Below, one piece after another: positions 17,785 to 30,600 of a DNA stretch of 64,000 nt. A program made the position numbers and the translations under genes. Source of the DNA: Erysipelotrichaceae bacterium (lineage in GTDB: Bacteria; Bacillota_I; Bacilli_A; Erysipelotrichales; Erysipelotrichaceae); NCBI GenBank assembly GCA_017404205.1, contig JAFRCV010000008.1, forward strand, positions 1 to 64,000, written 5' to 3'. A model generated the notes under the pieces. That model did no database searches, was not told the origin of the DNA, and was given only the letters and a program-made list of their open reading frames with translations. The number at the start of each line of letters is the position of its first letter. Position 1 is the stretch's first letter.

Positions 17785-19455
17785 ATGAAGAAATTACTAT
17801 TAACAATATTATGTTTGTCAATGACTTTATGCTTAAGTGCTTGTGGTGGTGATAATTCTGATGCAAACTACAAGCCAAAAAACAATACAACTACATTACA
17901 ATTCTGGGGCTGGGGAAATGATATAGAATGTTCAGTTTTCCAAGAAATCACTAATGAATTTAATGAAACAGTTGGCAAAGAAAACAACATCACTGTTCGT
18001 TATGTTCAAAAAGCATCAAGTTCATATTCGAGTGATACAGCTTTAGCTTTATCAGGAAATAATACCCCTGATGTAATCTATGTTGAAGATAAATTTATTA
18101 AATCTTGGGCTGCTGCAGAATATTTAACACAGCTTGATGATGGCTCATTTGATGGCTTTGATTTCACAAATTCTAAAAAAGACATGTGGGATAGTTCTGT
18201 TTCAAGATATAGATATAATCCAGAAACTACCACTTCAAACCAAGATGATCCTCTATGGGCACTTCCTAAAGATATTGGTCCAACAGTTCTTTTCTATAAT
18301 ACAAATTATTTAAAAGAATTGAATATTGAAGAAATATCAATACCAGAGGATAAAATTGATGAATATAATTCTTCAAATGGCACTAACTATTCTAAAAAAG
18401 GTTATGATTCTATGAATCGTATATTCAATAATCGTATTGCAATGAATTGGGATGAAATTATTGAATTAGCAAAAGAAATGCAAAAAGTTGATGGCTGTGA
18501 TTTTGGCTATTATAACGAATGGTGGTTTGCGTATGGCTGGTCAGTAGGTGGCGATGTTGTTGAATTTGTTGAAGATGAAAACGGAAAACCATATTATAAA
18601 TTCACTTTAAATGATAAGAGCGCTAATTACATTGTGAAGGATGATGTTAATAGCATTATTATCAATGGTCATGAATATAAAAGTGGAGAGATTATTTCAT
18701 ATAACGATAAAAACTTTATAACAGCAAGTGACAAAGAAAAATTAAATGAACTTCCAAGCATGTATGATGCATTTTTAGAATTTGTGGCGCTAACCGCAAA
18801 AGAAGGATCTGTTGTTGGAAAGAAAGTTGATGGGACAGATAAACTTGGCTATGGCGTTTCGATGGGTGCCAATTCTTTAGGTACTGCAGATGCTGAAGAC
18901 TATTTCGCTTCTGGCAAATTCGGCATGTTTGTTGATGGCAGATGGGAAGTTGCTGATTTAAGAAAGACTATGGAAGAAGGTACATGGAATGTTGCACCAC
19001 TTCCTGTTTATAAAGAATATGATGCAAATGGCAATGTGACAGTACATGGCATAGCTGCTGGTCATTCTGGATCGATGGGCTTAGCAATCGCTGATGGATC
19101 AAAGAATAAAGATGCTGCTTGGCTATTCTTAAAATATGTTGCTGGTGAGCCAGGACAAAGAAGCCAATCAATTGCTGGCTTTGCAATTCCAAATCAAAAG
19201 TCATTAGCGAATGATGAAGAAGTCTTCTTGCAGAGTTCTAAAGATCCTAAAAATTCGATTGTTTTTGTTGAAGCAGCAGAATTTGAAAGACCAGGTGACT
19301 GGTGGAGTATTTATGACAGCTCATGGATTGATGATTGGGCTAACTTCTTAAACTATACAGTTAGAGAGAATAAAGCAACTGTTGAAGAAATGTTTGATCG
19401 TTATTACGATGCTACACAAGAAAAACTATATAAATTTACTAATTATTCTAAATAA
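17785..19455 (+). CDS. Extracellular sugar-binding lipoprotein of an ABC transporter
   Basis: 556-aa family-1 solute-binding protein for oligosaccharide uptake. The start at 17785 follows AAGGAG and gives a signal MKKLLLTILCLSMTLCLSAC with lipobox LSAC. An upstream in-frame extension into the GH43 gene is rejected. Typical fold blocks: LQFWGWGN, ALALSGNNTPDVIYVEDKF, GPTVLFYNTNYLKEL, FGMFVDGRWEV, DAAWLFLKYVAGEPGQ. It is longer than the usual 420-450 aa, with an inserted segment around 250-350. It precedes two permease genes. The substrate is probably an arabinose- or xylose-containing oligosaccharide, judged from the flanking GH43 genes. Confidence 0.92.
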   Translation: MKKLLLTILCLSMTLCLSACGGDNSDANYKPKNNTTTLQFWGWGNDIECSVFQEITNEFNETVGKENNITVRYVQKASSSYSSDTALALSGNNTPDVIYVEDKFIKSWAAAEYLTQLDDGSFDGFDFTNSKKDMWDSSVSRYRYNPETTTSNQDDPLWALPKDIGPTVLFYNTNYLKELNIEEISIPEDKIDEYNSSNGTNYSKKGYDSMNRIFNNRIAMNWDEIIELAKEMQKVDGCDFGYYNEWWFAYGWSVGGDVVEFVEDENGKPYYKFTLNDKSANYIVKDDVNSIIINGHEYKSGEIISYNDKNFITASDKEKLNELPSMYDAFLEFVALTAKEGSVVGKKVDGTDKLGYGVSMGANSLGTADAEDYFASGKFGMFVDGRWEVADLRKTMEEGTWNVAPLPVYKEYDANGNVTVHGIAAGHSGSMGLAIADGSKNKDAAWLFLKYVAGEPGQRSQSIAGFAIPNQKSLANDEEVFLQSSKDPKNSIVFVEAAEFERPGDWWSIYDSSWIDDWANFLNYTVRENKATVEEMFDRYYDATQEKLYKFTNYSK

Positions 19456-19457
19456 AC

Positions 19458-20366
19458 ATGAAAACTAAACCAGGATACAAAAAAAGAGAAGAGAGGATAG
19501 GTTGGATATTTGCCAATATACCGTTTTTTGGTTTTGCCATTTTTGGTTTAATTCCATTAATTCTATCTGTATTCTTGTCTTTTAATCATTTCAAAGGATT
19601 GCGTTTAAATAGCGCAACTTTTGTTGGCTTTGATAATTTTAAAACAATCTTTGAAGATGAATTATTCTGGCAGTCAATTAATAACACTTTATTTGTTGTT
19701 GTTGCAACAATCATATCATTAATCCTTTCTATCATTATCAGTGCATTATTAGCTACTGAAGTTAAAGGATCTAAAGGATTTAAAGTTATTTATTTTGTTC
19801 CATATGTTTGTTCATTAGTTGCGATAACTTTCATGTGGAAATGGATATATGATTACAATTATGGTGTTTTAAATGCCACACTAATTGAATGGGGCTTAAT
19901 TAAAGAAAAAATAAATTGGTTGGGTAGTGAAGAATATTTTAGAACTGCTATGATGATTTTGCTAATTTGGTCATCAATGGGCTTTAATATTATCTTGCTT
20001 ACTGCTTCATTGACATCAATTGATCGCAATCTATATGAAGCATCATCTATTGATGGTGCAAACGGAATAAGACAATTTTTCACAATAACCTTGCCAATGG
20101 TGTCACCAACGATTTTCTATTTATTAATAACTGGTTTAATTGGATCTTTACAATCTTTCACTATTTTCCAAGTAATGGCCAAAGATGGTGGTCCAGGTCA
20201 AAAAGGTCTAACGGTTGTTTTCTATTTATATAAGAAATTGTTTAATGCTTCAGGTGGCTCTGATTTAGGAGTTGCGAGCGCTATTGGTTGGATTGTTGCT
20301 TTATTAATTGCGATTGTGACAATTATTAACTTTATTGGACAAAAGAAGTGGGTAAATTATGATTAA
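19458..20366 (+). CDS. ABC sugar transporter permease (MalF/UgpA type)
   Basis: 302 aa, six TM segments. The cytoplasmic EAA loop that contacts the ATPase is seen as LYEASSIDGANGIRQFFTIT followed by LPMVSP. The ATG lies two bases after the binding-protein stop with no separate ribosome site, so translation is coupled. It overlaps the next permease gene by 8 bases. No ATPase gene is found in the operon; a shared MsmX/UgpC-type ATPase elsewhere is expected from knowledge of such importers in Bacillota. Confidence 0.93.
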   Translation: MKTKPGYKKREERIGWIFANIPFFGFAIFGLIPLILSVFLSFNHFKGLRLNSATFVGFDNFKTIFEDELFWQSINNTLFVVVATIISLILSIIISALLATEVKGSKGFKVIYFVPYVCSLVAITFMWKWIYDYNYGVLNATLIEWGLIKEKINWLGSEEYFRTAMMILLIWSSMGFNIILLTASLTSIDRNLYEASSIDGANGIRQFFTITLPMVSPTIFYLLITGLIGSLQSFTIFQVMAKDGGPGQKGLTVVFYLYKKLFNASGGSDLGVASAIGWIVALLIAIVTIINFIGQKKWVNYD

Positions 20367-21207
20367 GAAAAGGAAATTATCTAAAAAATTAATCATTTAT
20401 GTGAGCCTGGGAATCTATGCACTTTTTGTGTTGACTCCTTTCTTTATCATGCTTATTTCTTCATTTAAACACCGTTATGAAACAATAGGCGATTTTAAGT
20501 GGCTTCCACAAGAAGGCATAAGCCTTGAAGGATATAAATCGGTATTTGAAAAAGTTAATTCTAGTACATCAATAATTGAAGGCTTCTTTAATACTTTATG
20601 GATTATTATTCCACCAACAATAATTGGTTTACTTACTTCAAGTTTAAGTGCTTATGCTTTTACTAAATTAAGATTTAGAGGGAAGAAAGTGATGTTTGGG
20701 CTTCTAATTGCGACAATGATGATTCCTGGTATTGTTACACTTGTTCCTTCATATATTATTTGGGATTACTTAGGTGTTACCGCAAATGCTCCATTTATTC
20801 CTTTGATGATACCGGGTATGTTTGGTGCTGCAGCTTGTGTATTCTTTATGCGTCAATCATTCTTTGCGATACCTGATGAAATAATTGAAGCTGCTAAACT
20901 TGATGGTCTAAATGAAATTCAAGTATTCTTTAGAATTGTTTTGCCATTATCAAAACCAGCATTATTGGCTCAAGGCATTTTAGGATTTGTTGCTGGATAT
21001 AATGATTACTTTGGACCACTAATTTATTTAAAGACCGATTATCAAACATTACAAATTGCCTTAGCGACTTTCTCTGATCGTTTTTCAGGAGATTGGCCAG
21101 CTATTTTAGCAGCAAATGTTATTGCGATATTACCAACGATTGTTATTTATATTTTTGCACAAAAATACTTTATTGAAGGAATTGCCCATTCAGGAGTTAA
21201 AGGATGA
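20359..21207 (+). CDS. ABC sugar transporter permease (MalG/UgpE type)
   Basis: 282 aa, six TM segments, second permease of the importer. The EAA loop reads IIEAAKLDGLNEIQVFFRIV followed by LPLSKPAL. Starts inside the end of the first permease gene and ends in TGA overlapping the ATG of the GH43 lipoprotein (ATGA). The TGA stop here shows that TGA is not Trp in this genome. Confidence 0.93.
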   Translation: MIKKRKLSKKLIIYVSLGIYALFVLTPFFIMLISSFKHRYETIGDFKWLPQEGISLEGYKSVFEKVNSSTSIIEGFFNTLWIIIPPTIIGLLTSSLSAYAFTKLRFRGKKVMFGLLIATMMIPGIVTLVPSYIIWDYLGVTANAPFIPLMIPGMFGAAACVFFMRQSFFAIPDEIIEAAKLDGLNEIQVFFRIVLPLSKPALLAQGILGFVAGYNDYFGPLIYLKTDYQTLQIALATFSDRFSGDWPAILAANVIAILPTIVIYIFAQKYFIEGIAHSGVKG

Positions 21208-24200
21208 TGAAAAGATTTTTATCTTTAACACTTATATTCACTTTTGTATTTATTTTGTCCGCATGCCAAAATAATTCAAAAGGTATTAATATCGCTGAAT
21301 ATAATCACGATGCTTTTTATCGTAATGATTTATTAACTGTCGGTGCTGATCCAAGTGTTATTTATATTAATGAAGGCAAAGATGCTGGATATTATTATAT
21401 GTATGCTACATCAAATGAGATGTATGGAACAGGTTTTTTGGCATACAAATCCAATGATTTAATTAATTGGGAATGCCAAGGCGTTGCCTTAAGATCTAAG
21501 GGCGAATACATTGAAAATGAAAATAAGACAATTATTTCTTTTGGCTTTTCAAATTATTGGGCTCCAGAGGTTATCTATGATGCTAATAGTAAACTTTATT
21601 ATATGTTCTATAGTGCTAATAGATATGACACGGCATTTAATAATGGCTTATATTTTTTTGGTGATATTGCCATAAGTGAAGATCCTGCTGGACCTTTTGT
21701 CCAATATAATGAATATTACAATCAAAATCTTGTTCTAGTTGATAAGACTAATAACGTTTATGCTTATGAACCAGTATTTGATTTTTCTAAAATGAATAAT
21801 AATCATCCATTATATGAAATAAATAGTGATGGCTATATGAAGATTATTGACTTAAGTCCATTTATTGATCCTAAGACTGGCAATAAATATGTATATTTTT
21901 GTCATGATTTAAGTTCGGCTTTAGCAATATCTAAATCACAAATTTATGTAATGGCTCTTGATGATAACTGGATGCCTAAATATGATGAAGTATATGCTTT
22001 GACTATGCCTAATCGCTATACACTAGATGGCGATGACAATATCGAATTAAATGAAGGTAAAGTAAATGAAGCACCATTTATGGTTTATCGTGATGGCAAA
22101 TATTATCTACTTTATTCGGCCAATTCTTATATGCAAAAAACATATTCAGTAAGAGTTGCGATATCTGATTCGCCAGTTGGACCTTTCAGAAAGCTTACAA
22201 AAGAAGAGGGTGGCTATCTATTGTATGCAGATAGTTATTGGACTTGGTCTTCTGGCACCGGACATTGTAGTGTTGTGAATAAAGATGGGCAAGACTATAT
22301 TGTTTATCATGAACATCAAGATAGAACATTAGGCAATTCTTCACGTTCAATCGCTGTTGATGAAATAGTATGGACAAAAAATAATGATGGTCTAAATGTC
22401 ATGGTAGCAAATGGCCCTAGTTATGCTGTATTGCCTAAAACAAGTTCAAAATATATGAATATTGCAAAAGATGCAATAATTGAAGCAAACAAAGCTTTAA
22501 ATAGTACTTCGCTTTTAAATGATGGCATTGTTAAATATCATGATGATTTAGACTTTATTAATGAATGCCGTTTTGAAGACGGAAGTGGAACTATTAGCTT
22601 AAAATTTGATGATTATAAAAATGTTTATGGCATTACAATATATAATTCATGTAATTATGACTATATGTTTTCTAAGATTGAAAACATTACTTTAAAAACT
22701 GATAAAGGTGATAAGAAACTTGGACCTCTTACTTATAATTGGGATGATTATTATACAGAAGAAGGTTTTGTTATTCCTGGCGGTAATTTTTCAATTGATT
22801 TTAAGCAAACAAAAGTCAATGAAATAATTATTGAATTAAAAGATATTGATTTTAATTATGCGATATCAGAAATAGCTGTTCTTGGTGATAATCCAAATTA
22901 TATAGAAGTTGAAGATACTCAAATATCTAATGATTTCTCAATTGATGTTCCAAATGATAACACAGTTGTATTTGATGGAACGGTTAATAAAGAAGAATAT
23001 AATGGTCAACAAATTAAATTCTCTGATACAAACGGTGTTGTATTAACTATGTATTCAAAGATGACTGATAATGGCTTGTTTGTTGGTTTTAAATCAAATG
23101 ACAAGAATGTCTATTATAACGAAGACGATTCAATATTTAATAACACATCTGTTGAACTACAATTGGCATTAGGTGGAACTAGTAAGATTAATGCCAATGT
23201 TTTACAACTTCGTTATGGAGTAAACGGCAATATTGAAAGTTGGATAGGACTTCAGTCAGCCAAGACATATGGCTATATGCTTGCTTATGTTGAAACAGCA
23301 TCTAAAGTAAAAATCTATGGTGATTTAAATTCATCAAACTGTGATGGTTATGATATTGAAGCATACATTCCATATTCATCTTTAGGACTTGATCATAAAC
23401 CTGATTCATTAATATGCGCTCCATCTTTTAATACAAGAAAAGATAAAGATGCTTCAGGAAGAACAACATGGACAATATTGGTTGGTTCTAGTTTATCTGA
23501 TCCAACAAGCTGGTATCGAATTGATTCAGATGGCCAAACAGTAATGACTGATGGCTTTAGTGTTTCAAACAACAAAATTATTCAAAGAGGTGGATCTAAT
23601 CAATTTTATTATTTTGGTGATGAACTACTAGATGCCTATTATTTAAATATTGATGTTAAGATTGGCGATATTTTGAATAATGATTTATATCCAAAATTTG
23701 GTGTTGTCAATAAATCATATAATTCATTGCTTGGCTATTATTTTGATATTGCAGGTCGTCATTATAATAATGCCGGTAGGATATATGCGTCAGCAACAGA
23801 ATTCATGGGTACTAATTGGGCATGGGAAGATGGCTCTAGTAAAACATTTGGCCTTGTTAATAATATTTCTAATTTATCTATTAATAGAAGTATTAATATT
23901 GAATTAATTAAATATTATGATCAATATGCAATGCTAGTTGATGGTAAATATGTTTTAGGTGATGTTGGCATTAAAGGACTAGAAGATGGTTCAATTCCAG
24001 GATTATTCTTCTTTAACAATGAAGCCGATATTATTGTCAATGTATATGAAAATGAAGCAGATGTTGTTAAAAACTATCTTGAAACATATATTCCAAATCT
24101 AGTTATTGATGCTGATTTAAGCGATTGGGATTTAGACAAGACACTTATAAATACGGAAAAAGATAATTCTAATGGAAATCAAATGACAACATATGCATTT

Positions 24201-24626
24201 GAAGATAATAAAGGTATCTATGTAGCATATGAAGTAATACATAAATATAATCCAAAAGTTTACATGTGGAATTTAGACAAAGATGAAAGAGGCGTTTGGT
24301 ATTACAACACCAATGTTGAATTCTTCATCAATAATGAACATTTTGCTGCTACAACGTTTGGCGATAGTGGCTTTATGCTCAAATCAATGAAAACTAATGA
24401 AGACATGATTAATGGTACATATACTACTATTTTTGAAGGTTTTATTCCTAAAGATTGTTTAATGGAAAAACCTTACAATATCGGTTTTGCTTTTAAGACC
24501 TGTGATAAAGATTATGAGCATCCTGATGAAATTAAAGATAATGATATGAAATTTAATAATGATCCATGGTGGTTCTTTACTGGCCATTTTCCTACTGATG
24601 TATCAAAGAGATGGGCAATAAATTAG
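21204..24626 (+). CDS. Surface GH43 lipoprotein with discoidin-, CBM9- and LamG-like modules
   Basis: 1140 aa anchored by an N-terminal lipobox (FILSAC, Cys near residue 21). Residues about 30-410 form a GH43 propeller: GADPSVIYINEG, NYWAPEVIYDA, VNEAPFMVYRDGKYYLLYSA, GTGHCSVV. About 415-565 is a discoidin-like domain (ISLKFDDYKNVYGITIYNS). About 575-760 is a CBM9/DOMON-like domain. About 775-960 is one copy of the LamG-like module (PKFG at 830-833) that recurs six times in the next protein. About 965-1140 is a second CBM9-like domain starting LVIDADLSDWDLD. It should cut and hold side-chain arabinan/xylan at the cell surface, feeding the adjacent importer. It overlaps the permease stop by 4 bases. 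Confidence 0.87.
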   Translation: MMKRFLSLTLIFTFVFILSACQNNSKGINIAEYNHDAFYRNDLLTVGADPSVIYINEGKDAGYYYMYATSNEMYGTGFLAYKSNDLINWECQGVALRSKGEYIENENKTIISFGFSNYWAPEVIYDANSKLYYMFYSANRYDTAFNNGLYFFGDIAISEDPAGPFVQYNEYYNQNLVLVDKTNNVYAYEPVFDFSKMNNNHPLYEINSDGYMKIIDLSPFIDPKTGNKYVYFCHDLSSALAISKSQIYVMALDDNWMPKYDEVYALTMPNRYTLDGDDNIELNEGKVNEAPFMVYRDGKYYLLYSANSYMQKTYSVRVAISDSPVGPFRKLTKEEGGYLLYADSYWTWSSGTGHCSVVNKDGQDYIVYHEHQDRTLGNSSRSIAVDEIVWTKNNDGLNVMVANGPSYAVLPKTSSKYMNIAKDAIIEANKALNSTSLLNDGIVKYHDDLDFINECRFEDGSGTISLKFDDYKNVYGITIYNSCNYDYMFSKIENITLKTDKGDKKLGPLTYNWDDYYTEEGFVIPGGNFSIDFKQTKVNEIIIELKDIDFNYAISEIAVLGDNPNYIEVEDTQISNDFSIDVPNDNTVVFDGTVNKEEYNGQQIKFSDTNGVVLTMYSKMTDNGLFVGFKSNDKNVYYNEDDSIFNNTSVELQLALGGTSKINANVLQLRYGVNGNIESWIGLQSAKTYGYMLAYVETASKVKIYGDLNSSNCDGYDIEAYIPYSSLGLDHKPDSLICAPSFNTRKDKDASGRTTWTILVGSSLSDPTSWYRIDSDGQTVMTDGFSVSNNKIIQRGGSNQFYYFGDELLDAYYLNIDVKIGDILNNDLYPKFGVVNKSYNSLLGYYFDIAGRHYNNAGRIYASATEFMGTNWAWEDGSSKTFGLVNNISNLSINRSINIELIKYYDQYAMLVDGKYVLGDVGIKGLEDGSIPGLFFFNNEADIIVNVYENEADVVKNYLETYIPNLVIDADLSDWDLDKTLINTEKDNSNGNQMTTYAFEDNKGIYVAYEVIHKYNPKVYMWNLDKDERGVWYYNTNVEFFINNEHFAATTFGDSGFMLKSMKTNEDMINGTYTTIFEGFIPKDCLMEKPYNIGFAFKTCDKDYEHPDEIKDNDMKFNNDPWWFFTGHFPTDVSKRWAIN

Positions 24627-24638
24627 GGGGTATTTATT

Positions 24639-27600
24639 ATGGAAAACGAGAATAATTCTAAGAAAAAAAGAGGCTTAATTATTTTGATTGTTATGTTGCT
24701 GTTGTTAGCATCAGCTTTTGCTGTTACAAAACTTCTTTCAAAGAAACAATTTGAAATTACAGTTTTAGAAAGCGCACATGGAAAAGTTGAGGTTGATAAA
24801 TTAAAAGCTTATGAAGGCGATACAGTAACAATTAAAGCTATCCCTGATGAAGGATATGAAGTTTCAAGCGTCCTTGTTAATGGAAAAGAAAGCGAAATGA
24901 TTTTTACAATGCCTTATGAAAATGTAACAATCTTAGTTAAGTTTTCTTTAAAAGACAGTACCCCAGAAGAAATAATTGGTGATACTTTCGGTGGCGTAGA
25001 AGGCTATATGTCATCTGAAGGTGTTGATTTAAGCCATGATAATGGTAATAACCCCTATGTTACTATAATCGGTGGTGGTGAACAATTTGCTTATTTAAAT
25101 GATGTATTTGATACAAAATTCTATTTTGAAACATCTATAAATGTAAAAGAAATATATAACAATGATAAGTATCCAAAATTTGGAATCATTATTGATGATG
25201 AACTTGGATCAACGCTTTTCTATGTTGATATGAATACTAAAATGACATCTAACAAAGTTGGTGTCGTTCATCAACAAGAAGGAAAAGATTATGATTGGAA
25301 AAATGCATTTGAAAAAGAAGTGTCTGGTATGAAATTCTCTGATAGTGATTCAGTTAAATTAGGAATTGCTAGAAACAATAATAATTATTATTTCTATGTT
25401 AATGACAAACTTGTTTTAATGGATAAAGATTTAAATACAAAAAATGCAGCTTGTGGTGTATTTACTTTTAATACTGCATTAAAACTAGATAGATATTCAA
25501 AAGCTGTTGGCGATGATGCTAATAGCAAGATTAATAAAGCTGTAAATGATGGCTTATATTTAAGAGGCGACTTCTTTGGCTGGTATAAGAATTATCGTTC
25601 AAGTAAGGAAGTTAAGATGATATATGATCATGGACAAAATAGAAAATTAGTAGTTGATGGTAATTCGCCTCAATATGCATATGTTAATGATATCTTTACT
25701 GATAAATTCTCATTTACAACAACGATTGATGTTAATGATATCTTAGCTAATGATAAGGCACCTAAATTTGGTCTAATGATCAATAATGACAAACAAATGG
25801 TTAAATTCTATGTTGATATGAATGATAAAAAAGAGGCATCACAAATTGGTGTTGTATGGCAAAAAAACGGTGCCAATGATGATTGGGCACATGCACTAAC
25901 TGAAAGAATAGCAAATCATAATTTTACTAATAAAAAACAAATAGAACTAAAAGTAGTAAGAGATAAAGATCAATTCTATTTCTTTGTTGATGGAGTTTTA
26001 TTTATTGCTGATAAAGGCTTAACAAATAATAATGCTGCAGTTGGTGTTTTCTCATTTAATACAAATATGACTCTTAGCAATTATTCAATTAAAGTAGGTG
26101 ATAACGCTAATGAAGATATAGCTAATGCAAAAGATCAAACTAAGCGTTTAAAAGGTGATTTCTTTGGAAAAGCAAATATTTATAAAACAACTATTTCGGG
26201 AGTTGATTTATATAACGATCATGGAACAAATCCATATACTACTTTCTTTGGGACTGCTCCACAATATGCATATGTAAATGATTTATATACAAATAAATTT
26301 GTTTTTGAAAGTGATATTGAAGTTAAAAAAGTTTTAAATAATGATGCTGCACCTAAATTTGGCATCATGATTAATGGAAATAGTGAGATGCTTAAATTCT
26401 TTGTTGATTTAAAAACTGACTTAACTGCAAATGAAGTGGGCGTTGTTAGACAAAAGACAAATCAAGATGATGAATGGAATAGTGTTCTTACAAATATTGT
26501 TAAATTGAGTTTCAATGAAAATGACACAATTAAATTAAAAATTATTAGAAATAATTTAGATTATTATTTCTTTGTAAATGATAGACTAGTTATTTTTGAA
26601 AAGAATGCTATCACAAATGAAAAGAGTGTTGTTGGGCTGTTCTCATTTAATACAGAATTTAAAGCTTTGAATTATTCTATTAAAAAAGGAAATGAAGCAA
26701 ATAATGAGATAAATGCAGCTAAAACAATAGCTAATAATATTGGCGATTTTACAATTGGCACAAATAATTTTGTTGATAATGGCGATGGTTCATACACATT
26801 TGAATCAAATGATCAAAGCTTACACAAAGTAGATGATATTAGATATCAATATAAAACATTAAATGATAAATATAAATTGGTTCATTTAAAATTGGAATTA
26901 GTTGCTGCGGATGATTGGGGACAAGCTAGAGTCCTTGTTTCTAAAGATCCACAAAATGAAATGTTTGTTGCTTTAGAAAAGAAAAATAATGGCAAATACC
27001 AAGTATTTACGATGTCGAAGAATAATCAAAATGATTTTGATAATTGGGAATTAATTATTCCTGAACTAGATGAGAATTATATTGATTTAGATATTGTTAC
27101 AATTGGAAATGAAATATTCTTCTTAAATGATAATCAAATAATTTATAAGAAAACTAATTTAGATGCAAATAATGCAATTATTAAGGTTACAGGATACAAC
27201 AATGCGAGAGTTATTGTATCTGACATTAGTGGAAAGATATTTAATGACGAATTAGAAGCAAGAGAATACATCAATGATTTATCTGTTATTGTAAATTATT
27301 ATGATGGAAATATTTTAATTGATAATGAAACATTAAATATTAATGAAAAGATTACTAAAACAGATCCAAGTAAAGAAGGATATAAATTTGTATCTTGGTA
27401 TAAAGATGAAAGCCTTACTGTTGCATTTGATAAAAATGAAGCAGTAATAAGCGAACTAAATCTATATGCTAAATGGAATAAACTAGAGATTGTTGATGGT
27501 AATGAAATTGAAATTGAAATCAATAATTTATTAGATAATGAAATAAAACTTGATATAGATAAAGATACTATTTTATATGAAACAGTAGATAAGGCATTAT

Positions 27601-30600
27601 TACAATTAATTCAAGGTCATCTTGTTGATAATATAGATATTAATGCTGAAACTGCAAATCAAATAAAAGAGGCATTAGATAATGAACAAGCTTTATTTGT
27701 CCAAATTGCTGTTGATGCTCATAAAGCCGAGCTTAATGATGATGAAAATAATATTATTCTGTTATATGATGAAAATTCAATTGTAATTGCTTCTTATGAA
27801 ATTAATATTTATATGACAATTAAAGCCGATAATAACACACTTGTTGATAAAGCTAAGATTAATGAATTAGATGGCGAAATTAGTATTAATTTAAATTATC
27901 CACAAGCTTATGATAGAAATATTTTAACTGCTCTTGATATACATAATAATCAAGTTAAAGAATTAAGTATTATATCTAAGAACACTGATAATCATTCTAT
28001 ACTTGTCAAATCAAAAGAATTTTCTAAATATGTTATTACTACAGGCGTTAGCAACTTTAGTTTGACAACTAATTATTTTGAGAAAACAGGTTCAACCTAT
28101 GCTTTAACAACAAATTCAAAAGAAGAGACAACTTTAGATGAAATTAAATATTTTGATGAAGTAGTAAGAGGAAAATATTATCGCATAAATGGTTCTATAA
28201 GTTTAGATACGGAAGAAAATTGGAATCAAGCAAGAATAATTATTTCTAAAGATACAAATAATGAATATGTAATTGCTTTAGAAAAAGTTGCTGATAATGC
28301 TTATCAAATCTTTACTATGTCAAAAGATAATGAAACACTTTGGAATGATTGGCGTTTAATATCTCATTATGAAGTAAACGGCAATCGTCATAGTATTGAT
28401 TTTGAAGTAGTCGTTATTGAAGATAAGGTCTATTTCTTAATTGATAATGAGATAGCTTATGTAACAAAGAATCGCGTTGATTTATCCGAAAGTACTCCAA
28501 AGATTGGCTCTTATGGAACATGTACTACTACTTTAACTAATTTAGATGGACAAATCTTTAACAATAAAGATGAAGCCGAATCATATATTAATTCTATAAA
28601 TGTTAAACCTTATGAAAGCCGTTTTGAAAATAGAATTAATTCTTTATATCAAGAATATATAGTTGATCATAATTGTGCTAATAATGGTGGAACGTTACTA
28701 TTTGGTGATTCAAATATTGATTTCTGGGATAATTGGCAAGTTCAAGCTGGTTTAACTGACTATATAAATGGATATAACGTAGGTATCGGCGGTTCAACTA
28801 CTACAGATTGGTTATATGCATATGAAAAATTAATTAAGCCTTTTAATGCAGATAGAATAGTCTTCATGCTTGGATTTAACGATGTATTTGTATGGGGTGA
28901 AGATGGCGATGATACAGTAAATCGTTTATATGAATTGATGAATAAGATTCATACAGATAATCCAGACGCAAAGATTTATTGTATCTATCAAACACCATGT
29001 CCAGCAGGCCATAATGGCATTGAATATACAAATCAAAAATATGAACAATTAGTAACTTTAACTGAAGAAATGTGCGATTCTTTAGATTATGTTACAGGAA
29101 TAAGTGTCTTTGATTTATTAAAAGGAAAAACAAATTTATTCCGTTTAGATAATGTTCATTTAAATGATGAAGGTTATCTAGTATTTTCAGATTATTTATA
29201 TGATTTGATATTTAAGGGTGAAACATTTGGTGTAAGTAAAGCCAATAATAATTCTTATCGTTATAAAACAACTAATGGTGTAGAGATTTCTAATGATAAT
29301 GGATCAAATCCTAATATTGAATTTTTTGGCGGCTCTCCTCAATATGCATTTGTAAATGATACATATACTGATAAATTATATTTTGAAGCTCAATTTAATG
29401 TATCAGAAGTATTAAATAATGATGCATGGCCTAAGTTTGGTTTACTATTAGATGGACAAAGTGAAATGCTAAAACTATTTGTTGATATGACACCTAGCTT
29501 GACAGCGAATAATGTTGGCCTTGTTCATCAATTAACTGGCAAGGGCGATGATTGGGCTAACGCAATAAATAAAGCTGTTAATAATATGAAATTTACTGGT
29601 GATGATAATATTAAACTTTCTATTATTAAAAATGGCAAAGATGTTTATGCTTATGTAAATGATGAATTAGTAATTTTTGAAGAAAATTGTTCATTAAATA
29701 ATTTAGAAACTGTTGGTGCTTTCTCGTTTAATACAAGAGTTACATTATCTAATTATTTATTGTTCAAAGACGATGCTGCTTTAACTTATATTCAAAAAGC
29801 TATTGATGATCATGAATTGTTGATGAATAGAAATGTTACTTTTAAAGATGGTGAAAATGTATTGAATTCATTGAGTATTAAAGTTGGTAACAAGATTAAT
29901 TATCAACCTGAAAAAGATGGCTATACATTTGTTGGCTGGTATAAAGATTCACAATTTACTGATGCATGGGATATAAACAATGATGTAGTAACAGACAATA
30001 TCACTTTATATGCTAAATTTGTAATAAAGAATTATATAGTTAATTATTATTATGATAATCAATTAATCGATAGTGAATCTGTAGAACATGGCTCATCTAT
30101 AACTAAGTTATCTTATGTCAAAGAAGGTTATAGTTTTGATGCTTGGTATAAAGAGGCTACATTTGTTAATAAGTGGAGTAACGATGATCCAATAGATAAA
30201 AACTTAGATTTATATGCTAAGATGAACATCAATTCATACAGTGTCACTTATATGGATGGAAATGATTTATTAAAAGAAGAATCATTAGATTATGGTTCTA
30301 AGATTTCCTATTTGCCTAATAAGGATGGTGCTGTTTTCTCTACTTGGTACAAAGATAAAGATTTAACACAAATTTGGTCTTTAGATGATGATAAAGTTGT
30401 TGGAAATATAACTCTTTATGCTAAATTTGTTATTAATCAATATCAGGTTAAATATTATTATGACGGAAATTTAATTGATAACGAAACTGTTGATTATGAT
30501 TCATTAATCACAAAGTCATCTTATTCAAAAGAAGGATATAGCTTTGTATCGTGGTATAAAGAAGCTTCATTAATTAATAAATGGGACAATACAGAAGATA